Numbered from the stretch's first letter, positions 9,836-22,985 are shown. The stretch: 64,000 nucleotides of DNA from Agrypnia vestita (GCA_016648135.1 JADDOH010000163.1:334700-398699); one strand, 5' to 3'. Translations and numbers: made by a program. Notes: generated by a model not told the origin, from the sequence alone.

Positions 9836-12800
9836 TGACACGCATTACGCAAAAAAACACAACAGGTGCCTGAGAGCCTGAAATTTAAATAGTATTTGGG
9901 TGATTTTTTACAAGGAGGTGGTAATTTTATTTTTTGTTGGCATTTATTAACAATTATTTAATTATATTAAAAAATCTATCTCATTTTTAAATAAGTGCAT
10001 GACCTATTTTGTATCAGACAAACGTGCACCGGGAAAAGTTGCATCTCAGTCGCGGCGGAGGAGCTCCCTGGGAATGGACATGACATGGTCATTTTTTTTA
10101 AATTTTCCAATAAAATTGTGGTTTCTTTTGTGATATCTGTGTGAACTCGGTTCGGGAGAACTTCGCAAACAGTAAAACTTATGTATTCACATGTCTTTAT
10201 TCTCGGTATTAGATTATGGCGGAGGTCCTAACTATGGCGGAGGAAGGTCTGATTTTGTTTGCGCTCGGGCCTCAGCTGTTCGGCTACTTACATCTTCAGA
10301 GTGAAAGAGATAGCTACACTCTCGTCTCACAAATACATACCTTAATAAGTGCCAATAAAAAAAAAATAATCATCACCTGGTGAAAAATAATTTTCTACCT
10401 CAATTTCTGGTGTATCTTTTTCTGCGCTGGAAAAAATAATGAATACCTACGTGACCTTTAACCGAATCTACACGGCTAGAGAGTTTCACTTCAATAAGTC
10501 TTATCAAATTTTAAAAACACCAACTTATATTTTTCAGTACCCAGTATACATTTTCTTATCTTTGTTTGTACTTTGACAATTAATGCATTATCTTAAATCG
10601 ATCGTTGAAAAATTATTTTAAAAATAAATTTAATTATATTTTATGTCATTTTATTGTTTTATAAAACAAAATAATCGCCTTCCTTTTGGTTTCATGTAAT
10701 TCAATTTTAGATTTATGACAAATCCTTGATCCCTTTATGTGAAAATGTTACACGGATAATGTATCATCAATTGGTAATCGTCTTACAGAATTATATTAAT
10801 ATCTACTTCCTTTACCGGAGATAATAAATTATTTATTTTAAGAACTGAATATTGATTCATCTTACATTAACTCCTATAGACAGACTTCGGACAAAGGGGC
10901 TTACGGCTTCCATTTTTTTACCTCTTAGTGTGCCTAATGCGCAGTTATACGTAATAAGGATTCCAGAGGCGCACCCAGATACAATTTTACATTTGCTGCT
11001 GCAATGTAACGAATAAATACCTACTATAAAATCTGCATTTTCAATACAAATACGAATAAAAAAATTAACCTACGTGAAGTACATAAAACATAATATATTA
11101 AAACAATATAACATATATAAATATGCATTACCGTGATCATAGTGATCATCACTTAATTAATTGTTATCTCCGTTATTAAATAATAAACATTATGTCAAAC
11201 ACTATCGAACGCAGTCAAATGTAAACAATAACTTGAAATACTAAATACAGAAATCTAAGAAAACCAGAAACCTCTTTTTACCGTTTCGATTACACAGCTA
11301 AAATCATAATTTATCAAAACAATTCTTATTTTCGTTTAAATAACCAATCATTCGTCAGCTTTTGGATGTAGCATCTTTGTGATTGTTCTCGTTTCAAGAT
11401 GGTCGACAATACTTAATTTTTGTCACTAGAACATTAATTTCAAGTGAATAAAATTTTGACAATTACGCAACAACCATAAAAAATATATGAAATATACATA
11501 CTCTACTCTCTTTAACTTTATGAAAACAATGCGCGCACATTTCGTTTCATACTAAAATTTCATCTTTAACACGCTTGAGACAGTAAAACTTTATTATTTT
11601 GGTAAACAGTATTCGGAAATACAAATACTAATTCGAATAGTGCCTATTGCATTCATACCCTGGTTTATGCACGCGCATACTTCGCGCCGCGCTTAAATTG
11701 TCTAAACTTAACCAATTGAATGACTTACAATGCAATTACACGTACCTAAGCTTCATTCAAACATATTTCACTGTCATTTTCTGCCAGAATTTCGCAACGA
11801 AACGAACTTTCCTTGAAAGGCAATTAGAATAAATAATTGGTTTACGCACACTGCGCTCATAGTTTAAAATATTCTTATTTCAAAGTATTTCGCTGTAAAA
11901 ATTAAAGATTTTCCGACATTTAATACGTGCAATAAAGATATTTCAATAAAACGAAGTAACAATGAAGTTATAATAAAGCTTAAAAGATTTCTGAAAAAGA
12001 GGTGGAGAAGATTATAAATAGGCATAAATTTTGGAATCAAACGTGTCTAGTCAGTTCTGTATAACTTTTAACATGCACATAGTATTCAAATATTTGCATC
12101 TGTTCGACGAATACAACCAAGGAATAAACGAATTTTTGCATTAAACTATATAAATACAAATAAAGTACACCCTCAATATTCGTCAACGTTGATATACGTC
12201 CTGTTTTCCGAGATATTTTTGTTTAATATTCGCCCGAAAAGTCTATATTTGTCCCACCTGCTACATGGGTCAGTTAGTCTCGGGCGGTGATTCAAAGTGC
12301 CGGTGAATAGCCTTACCTCTGTAAAATAAAAATTCTTAAGATAAATCTTTGCTTTTCATCCAAAAATAAATATATGATTAAAAATCATATTTACGCATTT
12401 ATGTAGGCCTACAGTATATTTACCGCATGACGAAGAGTAAATCTCTGTCATAAAGATCAACCTATATATAGCATTTACCATGATTTCCGAGATCCACTTT
12501 TCCGTGAGTATTTTTTTTGTTTAACAATATAAAGATAGGCAAATTCGGTATGGAAATGGATCAAAAGATTTTTAGTTAATTTCTATGGTAAAAAATTATT
12601 TGAAAATCGTCCTTTTCGATATTCGTCCTTAATGACGAATATTGAAAGTCCTCTACTACTTTGTACTTTACGATCCCTACTTTACACCAGTTAACTATTG
12701 TTTCATCAACGAGCACAGAAATACACGAAGATGACTTTATCTCTGCCACCAATATATTAAAAATAGGACTTATTACATATTTCAATAATTTACTTATTTC

Positions 12801-13739
12801 TGTAATTTCATTTCAAAATTTCCCACAAGTATGAGTAGTAATAAATTGTCTTAATTTTTGAGCTCCAAAAACTCTTAAAAAACCTTATTTTCTTCATTCC
12901 CCACTAAATAATTCTTCCACGATCTCCATGTCTTCGCTGCTGCTAAATTGCCTTCCACAAACAATAGTTTAATTATAGACATACTCGTATTTAGATTTTC
13001 AAACATTGTTCTTTGTTTACTGATTACACTTAACTACATATTTTAATGTAGCATTTGTATTTGTGATATAAAGGATAACAATGATATTTAATATTATGTA
13101 AAATCTGTTTTCTAGAATTTTCTTTTGTTGGAACTGACGTACGAAAAATTTCTCGCTTTTTAAAAGATTTTATTATTGCTGTATCATATTTCAGAGAATT
13201 TGACATTTTTTCAAAGGTTTTTTTTACTCTCGAAAGATCGAATATTAAACAAACAGCAAAGGTGTAACAAAAATTTAAAAGCGTGTTCCTAGTTGATTTG
13301 AATATTTATCTATTTTCCTTTTATTGTCAAGTTAAAAAATGCATATTGACAAATGCGGAAGAGTGGCGAATTCTAGTCTCCCATCTCCCTCTCCCCCCTA
13401 ATCCCATATCCCATGGGTACGCCTGTGCAAATATCATTCCCATATTCTATTTACTAAGTTTAAATGATTTTATTTAGACACGGAATCCTTTATCTTATTT
13501 ACATTTTTACATAAAAAAACATAATTGTGCAAACACGATAACTTCCATGGTTATTTGTCATATAATGTAAATATCCCTAATATGATATTATTTTTTAGAT
13601 TTTTAATTTCGTCACTGTTATTATTGGACCTAAAGAAACTACAACGTACAAACCAAAGACACATATCTACTAGATTTTTATTTTTTTTTGCATTACAGAT
13701 TGCTCCATTTACAATGCAAGTATATCTTGGAGTACCTAA
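9836..13739. other. Long unassigned AT-rich interval
   Basis: No coding region, splice-site-bounded exon or transposon end that I can support. The one compositional exception is 10010-10330, listed separately. Homopolymer-rich sequence dominates. Confidence 0.5.
10010..10330 (-). repeat. GC-richer block, possible LTR fragment
   Basis: Distinctly richer in GC than its surroundings. It carries ATGGCGGAGG twice (near 10216 and 10233) and, on the - strand, a polyadenylation-type GAGAATAAAGACATG near 10195. This could be the transcribed end of an LTR retrotransposon. No paired LTR, primer-binding site or protein was found, so the class is a guess. Confidence 0.25.
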
Positions 13740-14230
13740 ATGGAGGCGATCCGCTCCTTGATGCATTCAATGCTATCATTAAATACATCGACAATCGACA
13801 TGATCGCTCAGTTCATTTAGGAGTTGCACACTACGCGTTACGGTGTGCTTATTCATTATATCCGTTCTACATTTTGGGACATGAAATAGCGCGTGACCTC
13901 GATTTCGCAAATAATTATTTGGTACAAACAGGGCATAATTCAGCAGGTTCGGGCAATTTTATTTCTTAAAATTTTAACCCCCAACATGACTAGGCCCTCC
14001 TGTCTGCGCAACTCGAGGCTGAGGTAGTTGCATTCCCTCAGCAGCACTTGCTGCTTGCAGCAGTAATGTAGGATATTCTCGTGTTCTGCGCATGTACAAG
14101 TAGCGCAAGAATTTCTTTTGAATCTGCTCAATCATGTCGATATATTTCCTTTGGTGTGGGCTCCAATTTTGAACGAATGATGATATTGTATATTTGCTCG
14201 ATGCACTTCTCATTCGAAAATCATTTTTAT
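13740..14230 (-). pseudogene. LINE C-terminal fragment (jockey/CR1-like)
   Basis: The - strand reads WSPHQRKYIDMIEQIQKKFL RYL, then, after a frameshift, LLRECNYLSLELRRQEGLVM and LGVKILRNKI, and finally VDVFNDSIECIKERI. This is the same domain order as the LINE at 6087-8440 ('VW.P....I..IQ..FLRYL ... LRRR.L..F..KIL.G.I'). Several frame breaks show it is old. A 93-codon + strand open frame over the same bases is an antisense artefact. Confidence 0.7.
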
Positions 14231-15599
14231 ATATGTGTTACGAAGCCTAAAAGCTTATAACACATTGTAACTAGTTAGTTTGTGATGCTCCTGCGTGATA
14301 GAGGGCATCCTAATCAAATCGAGCGGACTGTATTTAATGTCAAAATGATGTTCAATTAATATTATAAAGCATTTTATTGTATTTCAATATAAATCGTTCT
14401 CCTGGTCACGGTAAGCACTGTGATGAGTCAAGTAAATAGCGGGGTCCTCGTCACATGACGGTATTTTCTAGAGATGTTTTCTGTTATATGAAAAATATTA
14501 TACAGTCGTAAAATAGTTGACGCGAGTTGAATTTTATTATTATATTTTTCATTCCGATCTTATATGTGAGCGCGCGCGATTGAGCGACAGGATGCAACCG
14601 GTCGACTTCAACCATATGATGTAGCGATACAGTTGTTAAAATTTTAAATATTCAATACAGAAATATTACTACTTCTAAAATTCAACTTTTCATATGAAAT
14701 AATGTTCTATACTATCAGAAATTGTTCTATACGATAAATTAACTAAAAATACGTATTAACTGAAAATATTTCTAACATCTTGGGTTCGCATACTATATTG
14801 AAAATACCTACTGCCCTTTGCATTTACTAAGTATATTACCTAAATAGCCACAGCTATACCATCCTGTCCGTCAGGGACGAAACATAAAACATAGTTATAT
14901 TTCTAAAAGTGCTACCTCTTACGCGACAAAAATACCTATTGCAGTCGGGCTATGAATATGAACTATTTCCGCCTCATAATGGCGCCTGGAACCAATACTA
15001 AAAACCTCACTAGAAATAATAAATGCGACTAAATCTCGATAAATACAATATATACTATTCGTAATACGTCGTTGAATTGGCACATGATTCGTCTAATGGA
15101 TGAAGGACCCCGTTGTGCATCGTAATAACTTCAAATTCTTTTATAGGAGCAGTGTGGAAACAATTGCATAATATTACGTAATATAAACATCTAACGAACC
15201 TAATAATCTATACATTTATGTTACAATAAAATACGTACACTAGAAAGAATTCGTGTATTAGAAATAAAACATTTTCGATTTGAGACAAACCAGTAAAATC
15301 GTTCGAACGGCGCAAAGGGAAAAATTCACACATATTAAATAACACTGAAATTAATAATTATAAACACTTTGTATTAGCATATTCTTACCTTGAATGGTTC
15401 CGTCTTAGACGTGCATGAACCTGTTCATATTAATTCCGTGGGAAAATAATACATATATTTGCTATCTACGAAATACCACATTTTTGAAGTGAAACTTCTT
15501 TATGAATAAATAGATAAGGTCTCGGGGATGGTTTGTTCGAAAGGATTCTACAACAGCCCGTGAGTTTATATGAAATAATAGTTTCTTTGAATGCTAAAT
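14231..15599. other. Unassigned AT-rich DNA
   Basis: No feature recognised. Confidence 0.5.
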
Positions 15600-15609
15600 T
15601 TTGGTTTTT

Positions 15610-15970
15610 TTAAACCCTCAGCATCTCTGCCGAGGGGGGTTGAGGCTCCGCGCCCGCCTAAACCCGGTGGCCGACTTCCTAAGTGACTAAACGGCCCCCC
15701 TTGTTCCTCCGGAACTTACTGCATCCCGAGACTCTATCTCTTCTTTACGAGATGTGATCCTGTGACGCCCTTCTTTTAGGCTTATAATTGAGAAGGCCGT
15801 ACTCTTTTGGTACGAGTTTCTGATGATGTGTGTTGTCTTGAGGCGCCTTTCTTTTAGGCCGGTGTTTGAAGAATCATGTACTCTTTTGGTACGAATTGAT
15901 GACGACATTAGCCTCCTTTGCGGGCATAGTCAGCGATGTTACAAATTATTGTGCAATCTCATTATGCCTT
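15610..15970. repeat. GC-rich island with two diverged 70-bp repeats
   Basis: An abrupt GC rise begins near 15618. Two related units follow: one has CCTTCTTTTAGG...GTACTCTTTTGGTACGAGTT (about 15769-15815) and the other CCTTTCTTTTAGG...GTACTCTTTTGGTACGAATT (about 15846-15900). GTAC...GTAC around CTCTTTTG makes a small hairpin in each. It is probably part of an interspersed repeat. I do not recognise the family. Confidence 0.5.
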
Positions 15971-16109
15971 TTCAGAGCGGCGTCCCACGATTCTGCATCT
16001 TGCAACATTTACTTTGGACAAATGTTAGAGTGTTAGTAACATATTTATAATATCCCAGCTATTCCATATGAGTGAATGATTTTTATATTTATTCTGGCCC
16101 TGTCTTTCT

Positions 16110-16390
16110 TACAGAGGACGAAATAGAAGTTAACGTTTTCTATCAAGGTTTTACAGCATTCAGGCATGAAAATCCTTCCAAAGACAAAGGGAACCTTTTG
16201 TGGGTTATGTGGCCCTGCGCCTGGTGAGGAAAGAGGTCGGTTTATTGACGACCCCGAGCAACAAGGAGGGCCCCGCCTTTAAGGGACCCTGCAGGGGCTT
16301 GTGCGGGTTCCACGCCCAAGTGCCGGCAAGCATCTACGCCCCAACCAGCTAGGCCATCACAAACCAGATATCCCCAATCTTTAGTTAGAT
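16110..16390. repeat. Second GC-rich island, unknown repeat
   Basis: The GC-rich stretch (GACCCCGAGCAACAAGGAGG, CGCCTTTAAGGGACCCTGCA) contrasts with AT-rich flanks. No open frame runs through it. It may belong to the same insertion as 15610-15970. Confidence 0.35.
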
Positions 16391-16564
16391 CTCCCCATTC
16401 TGTCCTTTACTCGTCGTTCTGAAGCTACTTGTTAAGCTAGATGTACCGAGGTACTCAAATCATAAAGAGTTAACTGAAGACCGGATTGCGCAATACTTAT
16501 GCAATACAGTAATTATTATAATGCTACTAAGTAATTCATATAGAAATCCGTGTATTCAAATTTT

Positions 16565-16880
16565 AGCATAAACGGTATGAAATTCGCTTTGCATAAAAAT
16601 ACATCCGTTTGGAACGGAATTCTCGTACGATTTGAACCAATATCTGGTTATGCAATACATAACGCGTCGACAATATTATGAATCTATTACGCACTGCTTA
16701 TAGAGCTCCGTAAAATCAATTGTTAATACAAATGGTATGAAAATCCCCATGCATCAAAATATATTCGTTTGGGAGATATTCCCGTACGAATTGAGCCAAG
16801 ATCACACAAGAAATCGTGATATTAATTATACATTATTGTCACACAAGCAATCGTGATATTAATTATACATTATTGCTCCG
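16565..16880. repeat. Direct repeats: a 70-bp pair and a 37-bp tandem pair
   Basis: A stretch running from GGTATGAAA through CGTTTGG to CGTACGA..TTGA.CCAA occurs at about 16574-16645 and again, diverged, at about 16732-16801. Next to it a 37-bp unit starting CACACAAGAAATCGTGATAT is repeated in tandem (about 16804-16840 and 16841-16877) with two differences. These could be terminal parts of the putative LTR to the right. Confidence 0.65.
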
Positions 16881-16959
16881 ATTTTAAATCTTCCCAAAAT
16901 AAATACATTTCAATAGTGAAAATAATTAATCGATAGAGAATATAAATGTGTTCCTTAGC

Positions 16960-17347
16960 TGTTACACAGTGGCGGTATGATCCTCTCTGCTACTGATGAA
17001 TGGTAGATTCCTCCATACGTCCGGGCAGCAACTCCGTCCGCAAATGATGTTCTGGAACTCGGGGCTCCGTCGGTAGTCTGTCGGGCAGCGCTCCCGCTCG
17101 CAAGTCTGGTCTCGAACTGAAGGGGCTGAGTATATCGTGTTCGCTCCTTTTATAGTAACGATTTCACCATACCTCTGAAATCCACGCTAGTGCAGTGACT
17201 CATCCTATGCGCGATGACCTCACCGCCGGCGCTCGCCATTGGCCGGATTCAGTCATCAGGACGGTCGCCTCCGGCTCAACCCGTCGAAGGCAAAGCGCGC
17301 CTGTGATTGGTCCGTTTCGTTAAAATAACAGTAAAGCACCCGCTACA
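16960..17347 (-). mobile_element. Putative solo LTR or LTR fragment
   Basis: On the - strand a GC-rich block begins TGTAGCGGGTGC (ending at 17347), has a good TATA box TATAAAAGGAGCG (17142-17154), then a GC-rich leader. That layout resembles an LTR promoter of a BEL/Pao or gypsy element. No matching 3' boundary, target duplication or second LTR was found. It could instead be a promoter-bearing fragment of another repeat. Confidence 0.35.
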
Positions 17348-19880
17348 CGCGAGACTTGCTGTTCCGATTCATAAATAATAAAGGCTCGTTCGCACCTACT
17401 CACAAGGTCGAGTCTATTAGGATTGGCAAACGATATTAATTTAACACAGAATTATATCTATGGTATAATAAAGATCTAAGAAATATTACTTGTATAGCTG
17501 AATATTCAATATTTTGTTAGCCTCTTGTAATACATAGAATCTTAAGAAGAAATATATCAGGCTTTTACTTTTAAACGATTCCAAACAGAAGAAATATATT
17601 TTTGATGTCCATACTTGACTTTTTTGAATATTATTATTTTAAGATTTTCTAAATTTATTAAATCTATCTCTATGTCGACCATCACAAGTTTATGTATTTT
17701 CTGGGGCATTCTGCCGTATTTCTAAGACCTTACTGGCGGACGTCTCGGACCTCATGCAGGGTCCATCATCAAACGTCGAACATAAAGTTCGTAAAACCCC
17801 TGAAAACGCAAAGCAGAAAATTCTGAATGGCCATGAAAACCAAGAACATTCCTTACACAAGTAGACAAAATCTACCTTTACCGGAAGGGATTTTTCTATG
17901 TGCCATCAAAGAATTTAACATTTACTTAAAAATTTGTTTTAAAAAATGTAGATAGGGATATTTTGTGTATAGAAAATTTTGTACACGAAGTTCAAAGCGG
18001 GGCATTCAGTTATTTTAATATTATTTATTTGCGAGACGTTTCTTTTAGAATGTTTTAAGAATGCGAATTTTAAAAGAATTGAACTGAAGTTACACTTCTA
18101 TTGGCGCATTAAGGGTAAATTTTTTATTGTGACGGAATTGCGTTACGATAAAAATCGTACGCATTTCCGCTACATGTTGCAGTAGCGGAAATGCGAGACC
18201 ATGAAGTTATTTGTTAAAGTGAAATTTTAGTATGTAACGAAATGTGCACGCATACATTAAACTATCAAAAAATTATTCACTTGAAATTAGTGTTCCAGTA
18301 ATATAAATAATGTATTGTCGACCACCTTGAATCGAGTGTCAATCATAAAGATGCTCAATTCAAAAGCTGAAGAATGATTAGTCATCGATTTAAAAATTAG
18401 AACTGTTTATTGAATTACGATTTTATATCTATAATCGAAATGCCAAAAAGGGACTTCTCGTACAGATTTCTGTATTTCATGTTATTGTGGAGTTTTTTAA
18501 GAAATGTTGTTTAAAAACGATGTTGTCACCATGTCAAAAATGATTAAAATTGATTTTCGAGATATGATTGATTACAAAAACGTGGTAATTGTCAGTACAT
18601 ATTTGTTTTCAAAATTTAACATTTCATTCATTACATTCAATGCGGCTGTCAAAGTTGTATAGTTTTGGAACTTGAATACGGAATCGTTTTGTCCGAAAAT
18701 CGATAAAACATGAATGTCGGTAGGCGCTCAGACTTTTTTTGAAAATGCACACGTTTTTGAAATGGAACAGCGTCTCAATAACGAAGCCATACTGAATTTT
18801 TGTCAGCTGTCGTATTCTGTTTACATGCGAGTTCACGAACGTTTCGATAGTTTTTTAAAAAAGTTTTTATTTGCCCCAATTATTTTAAGTATTCTAGGTT
18901 ACATTTCTGTAAGTATAGTTTTTAATTTATTTAATGAAACTTAATAAATTTATCGACAATGATCAGTGTAGATTTTTAAAGCTCAATACTTTGAGCGTAA
19001 TAAATGTATAATTTTGTCTTCGTTTTAGTTTTAAGTATAACTTCTACTGCACATACATGAGTAGGTAAACTCACGAATTTTTATTTGTATTCATAAATGG
19101 CCGAATTTATCTACTTTTTTCCATATCATTTATGATATTGAATAATACGCATAAGTTTATATCTTTTTTTCTTTTCAAATGGTATATTTTTGAGCAGCAC
19201 GCGCGAACACGAAGTTTTGTATTTTGTGTCCAATATAACCTTCCGAGTACAATTATCCAGCGAGGTCGCGCCATATTTGCCTACACAAATTGCTAGGAAA
19301 TTTAAAGTACCCATCGGCTATCACGTTAAAGTCCCTTCGCAGATAAACATCCGTAGGAACTGACAAGTTTCTCTTGAAGTCTCTTCTAAGACTCACTCCT
19401 GAAGTTTCACAACGTATGACGAGTGTAATATTTATTATCATTTTTTATTCTAATTTTATGCTTCTTAAAACTGTACAATCACAGTTTAAAATAAAAAAAA
19501 TAGGGGAACCAGGCACCAACGAAACAAATTTTACTTGAATTTTGGAAATTTTATTTCATTTCGTAATGAAATGAAAGTTAAACCCGTGTATTCTTTAATA
19601 CTTTGCAGACATTTCGTAAATACAATGAAAAGTATAAAATTCAATAATCGTGAGATACGACATAAAACAAATAGCGTAATATATTACCAATATGTACCAA
19701 CCAGGGACAAAAACTCACGTTAAGAGATTAACCATTGATTCTTCTTCTTCTTTTTCAGAAGGCAACATACTTGTATCATCGTATATATGTGTTCTCAAGA
19801 TCGTTTAGATATCACAACAATAACGAAATAATGATAATTATAAATCATAATAATAATCATAATATAAAAATTGCAAAAAC
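17348..19880. other. Unassigned DNA with one shared repeat stretch
   Basis: Mostly featureless AT-rich DNA. The stretch at about 17695-17775 (CTGGGGCATTCTGCCG ... CATGCAGGGTCCATCATC) resembles 61955-62035 and marks an interspersed repeat present twice in the window. The open frame at 18714-18944 has no recognisable domain. Confidence 0.45.
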
Positions 19881-20042
19881 GTTATATTAAACAGTTTTTA
19901 TGTCCAAATTTATTAATCAATTAGAAAGACATCCAAAAAAATCAAATCAACGAAAAAATATTTTGTCTGCAACCGGGATTCGTACTCAGATCACCTAGCA
20001 TTCCGGGCAGGTACGTTACCATTACACCACATCAGCCTGGTA
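19881..20042 (-). mobile_element. tRNA-derived SINE
   Basis: The - strand head (20042 down to about 19968) looks like a tRNA. It has an A-box-like TGGTGTAATGG (20019-20029), an anticodon-like arm and a B-box-like TACGAATCCC near 19977. It does not fold into a full cloverleaf with acceptor stem, and an AT-rich body follows containing TTGGATGTCTTTC, similar to the body of the SINE at 53707-53920. RNA polymerase III would transcribe such an element. Confidence 0.6.
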
Positions 20043-21797
20043 CTCTCCGCCGATACTGTATCTGTAAGTCTCATTTATTAATTGATTAACAAATATTATC
20101 CATTTTTAGAGAAATCCACTTTTTCTGATACGGTAGGCAAAAATTACTTTATGTAACTGCAGTTAGGAGCTATAACTATTTTGGACCCAAATTACATAAT
20201 TGCATGCTTGATGAATTAAAGTAATCTGGGCTAACAACAATTTACAACCCTAACATAAAATACAAAATAAAACAGTGAATCCGAAATAAAGGGAGAGATA
20301 AAATAGGCACACTTACTCAAACACACTAACACACACTATAACCTCTTATGTATTATATAATTTTATTATGTTACTTTTAATATAGGTACAATATTTCATC
20401 AAATACAAATAATTATTTTACTCCACATCTACATACTATGTTTTGTATCTACATACATACCATTGTAAACTATGCCTGTCTCAACACAGATATTTCTAGT
20501 GAGACAGGCACAGTCCAACCAAAATTTTATATTTAAATTAAATAGAAATAAATAAACATCTCGGTTGTATATTGCTGCCTTTGCTGTTGTACTCCTCATT
20601 TAAAGAAGTATTTCAAAATAATGTTTGTATCAAAATATTTTATACCATCATGCATAAAATTACTGGTACGTCATGCTTGTTTTTATGCTAAAATAAATAA
20701 AATAAAATAGGTAACGAATTTATTGCAACCCTTTTTCTTTCGTGCCCGGTCTCTCCTAAAAAATACTATTTTAGATTTAAAATAGTCAGATTTTAATTTA
20801 ATAATAAGATTTTATAAATAATTCGATTGTACGTGGGATATCAACTGTTTGATATTGGCCTTACAAGCAGAAAAAGCTCTCACATTTAAAATAACACAAC
20901 CTGCAGAACTTAATAATAGTATTTATTAAAATTTAATTTATTTTAAATTTCATTTAAAAAGTACTATATTACACTTGTCTGCAGCAAAAATCTTTTAAAT
21001 TATTTTGCATATATACAAGTTCCGCATCTACCCAGCCCGCTAGACCTAAGTTATGGATATCGAATTTACATAACTGCTGACGTTTCTAAAATCCTTCGAA
21101 TCTTCTGTTCAGGGTCGACAGGAATTTACATTACCCTCTGCTTTTATGGATGGGAAAAATATTATATTTCCAAATATATTGTCCTTACGGCTAACAATAT
21201 TTTGGCAATACTGAAGATATAGTTCAATTTAAAAATAGAAAACCTCATTAATAAAATAAAAATTAGTTTTCCGTTCGTTGAAAAATCGATAATTTACACA
21301 AACTTTATAAAGGAGGGTGGTCCCAAGGCCTCCTAGTCTCCTAGATGGAAGAAAGTGCATCGAAATTTTCTTGATTTTTCGCCATGAAACCCTCGCAACG
21401 TGTAGTGAAAAAGAAAAGGGTCAAATGAAAATTACATTTAATAGATTGTCTTGTTCGATTTTTAAAAATTGACATTCTTATTACATTTTACAAGATATGT
21501 GTTGAAAGGGCCCTTTTTCTTTACAACCAGTACATGGAGTGGCTACAAGAAAACAACGAAGAGTGCTGTAAAGTATGTTTGCTCTCGAATTTTGACATAT
21601 TGGAAAATTTTGCAAAATAAACATATAGAGGCCAAACAAAATAAATGAATTATGTTATGTATGATATTTTTTTTTATTATGAATAATGTTTATTTTTTTA
21701 TCCTCCGTTGACAGCGAAATTTCGCTTATTGCGAGCATGTGCAGGACGTATCTCTGCGATCAACGTGGGTTAGACGTCTTTCCATTTAAGAAAGACA
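20043..21797. other. Unassigned DNA with a short hairpin
   Basis: An 11-bp perfect stem TGCCTGTCTCA / TGAGACAGGCA spans about 20470-20508. Otherwise no coding region or element is recognised. Confidence 0.45.
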
Positions 21798-21921
21798 ATC
21801 TAATTAGTATGTGTAAGCCGTGCGAACGACGCATACTGTTTCGTTGTGTTGGTGTTTACGGGTATAAACACCACCACAACGAAAGAATATACCTCGTACG
21901 CACGGCTTACACATACTAATT
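21798..21921. repeat. Foldback (hairpin) MITE-like repeat
   Basis: An inverted repeat of about 124 bp. The outer 20-25 bp (AATTAGTATGTGTAAGCCGT) are near-perfect, and the arms continue through TTTCGTTGTGTTGGTGTTTA with mismatches to a short loop. The size and structure fit a hairpin MITE. No target-site duplication was resolved. Confidence 0.75.
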
Positions 21922-22520
21922 CGTTTATATTTCTTAACCGGCCGTTTGCCGTCCGTACGTAACGCGGAATGTACCCTATCTGCCACGCAATTTCGCGCAA
22001 ATTTGTTGTTTTTTAGACACTTTTTGTGATGGTTATAATCATGTAAAAATCAATAATATTCACTAAAGAGTTACAGTTTCTGATTTTTCAATATACAAAC
22101 TTCAATATTACTTATATTTCAATAATTACTTATACAATAATTACTTATTCATGAATTATGAAAATAAGTAACGAAATTTACTGTCAGAAATATACGCACA
22201 TGTTTATCGAATAAAACCATGGAAGCAATAACACTACAGATATTGTATTTCAATATTTTAGTTCTAAATATATCAAATAATATAAAATAACACTTTTTAA
22301 TTTAAAAAAGAAAAACTTTTTTTAACAGATAAATAACACAATTAATGCGCGGTTCGAAGACGACATTTGGAATGTTTTTTTGTCCGGTTTGCGTGGATAA
22401 TGAGGTTACTTGACAAATAGAACTCGTTCATTCATTCAAAATCTAGAGATACAACGAATGATAAGCTTTAAAAACCCACAAACGCAGGTAAAATAGGCCG
22501 AATTCGCATACGTATCTAGG

Positions 22521-22580
22521 GAGCGCAGATCTGCGCTCTGGCACATAGAGGATACAAAAGTTTTCGCGCAGATCTGCGCT
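22521..22580. repeat. Paired GC-rich palindromes
   Basis: GAGCGCAGATCTGCGCTC (22521-22538) is a perfect 18-base palindrome. The core GCGCAGATCTGCGC recurs at 22566-22579, both followed by TCYGGCAC. Two identical palindromes 45 bp apart in AT-rich DNA are unlikely by chance. They may be a dimer-binding site or subterminal motifs of a transposon. Confidence 0.6.
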
Positions 22581-22715
22581 CCGGCACCCGACTGGTTAAA
22601 TGGAAAGAGGTTTACCTGTTTTAAATAATGTCCATTTATATGAAACAATCAATCAATTCTAAATTTTAATTATCATGTACGCTTAATCAAACATTGAATG
22701 TTGATCATGACTGTC

Positions 22716-22985
22716 ATATGTGGGGCAAAGCACTCAAAGCAAAGGCAGGAATATGCAAAAAATAAAAAAAACGTTTTGAATGCAGTCACCGAGTATTACT
22801 AATGTACTTACTGAATTCTAGATTTTATTTATCTGTCTCATCCAAAATCATGTTTCATATAAATTTATAGGCTATGTTTCCTATAAAATCTCAAATTCAG
22901 TACATTATAAAAAGTAATCCTCAATGTCTGCATTCATTTTTTTTTAGATTTTGCTGTCTTTGCTTCTGTACCCCACATATATATG
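22716..22985. repeat. Foldback MITE-like repeat upstream of the opsin exons
   Basis: An inverted repeat whose ends are TATGTGGGGCAAAG on the left and TACCCCACATA on the right. The arms share AAAGCAAAGGCAG, the run of A around AATAAAAAAAA and GAATGCAGTC/AGATTACT, over about 80 bp each with mismatches. It ends about 400 bp before the first alternative opsin exon. Confidence 0.65.

Noticed and set aside
13688..13969. A 93-codon + strand open frame that looks protein-like and follows a good acceptor (TTGCATTACAG)
   Set aside because: The opposite strand encodes the conserved end of a LINE polyprotein through the same bases, so this frame is its antisense shadow.
19968..20042. tRNA (Gly-like) gene
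   Set aside because: The acceptor stem does not close, and a SINE-like body follows.
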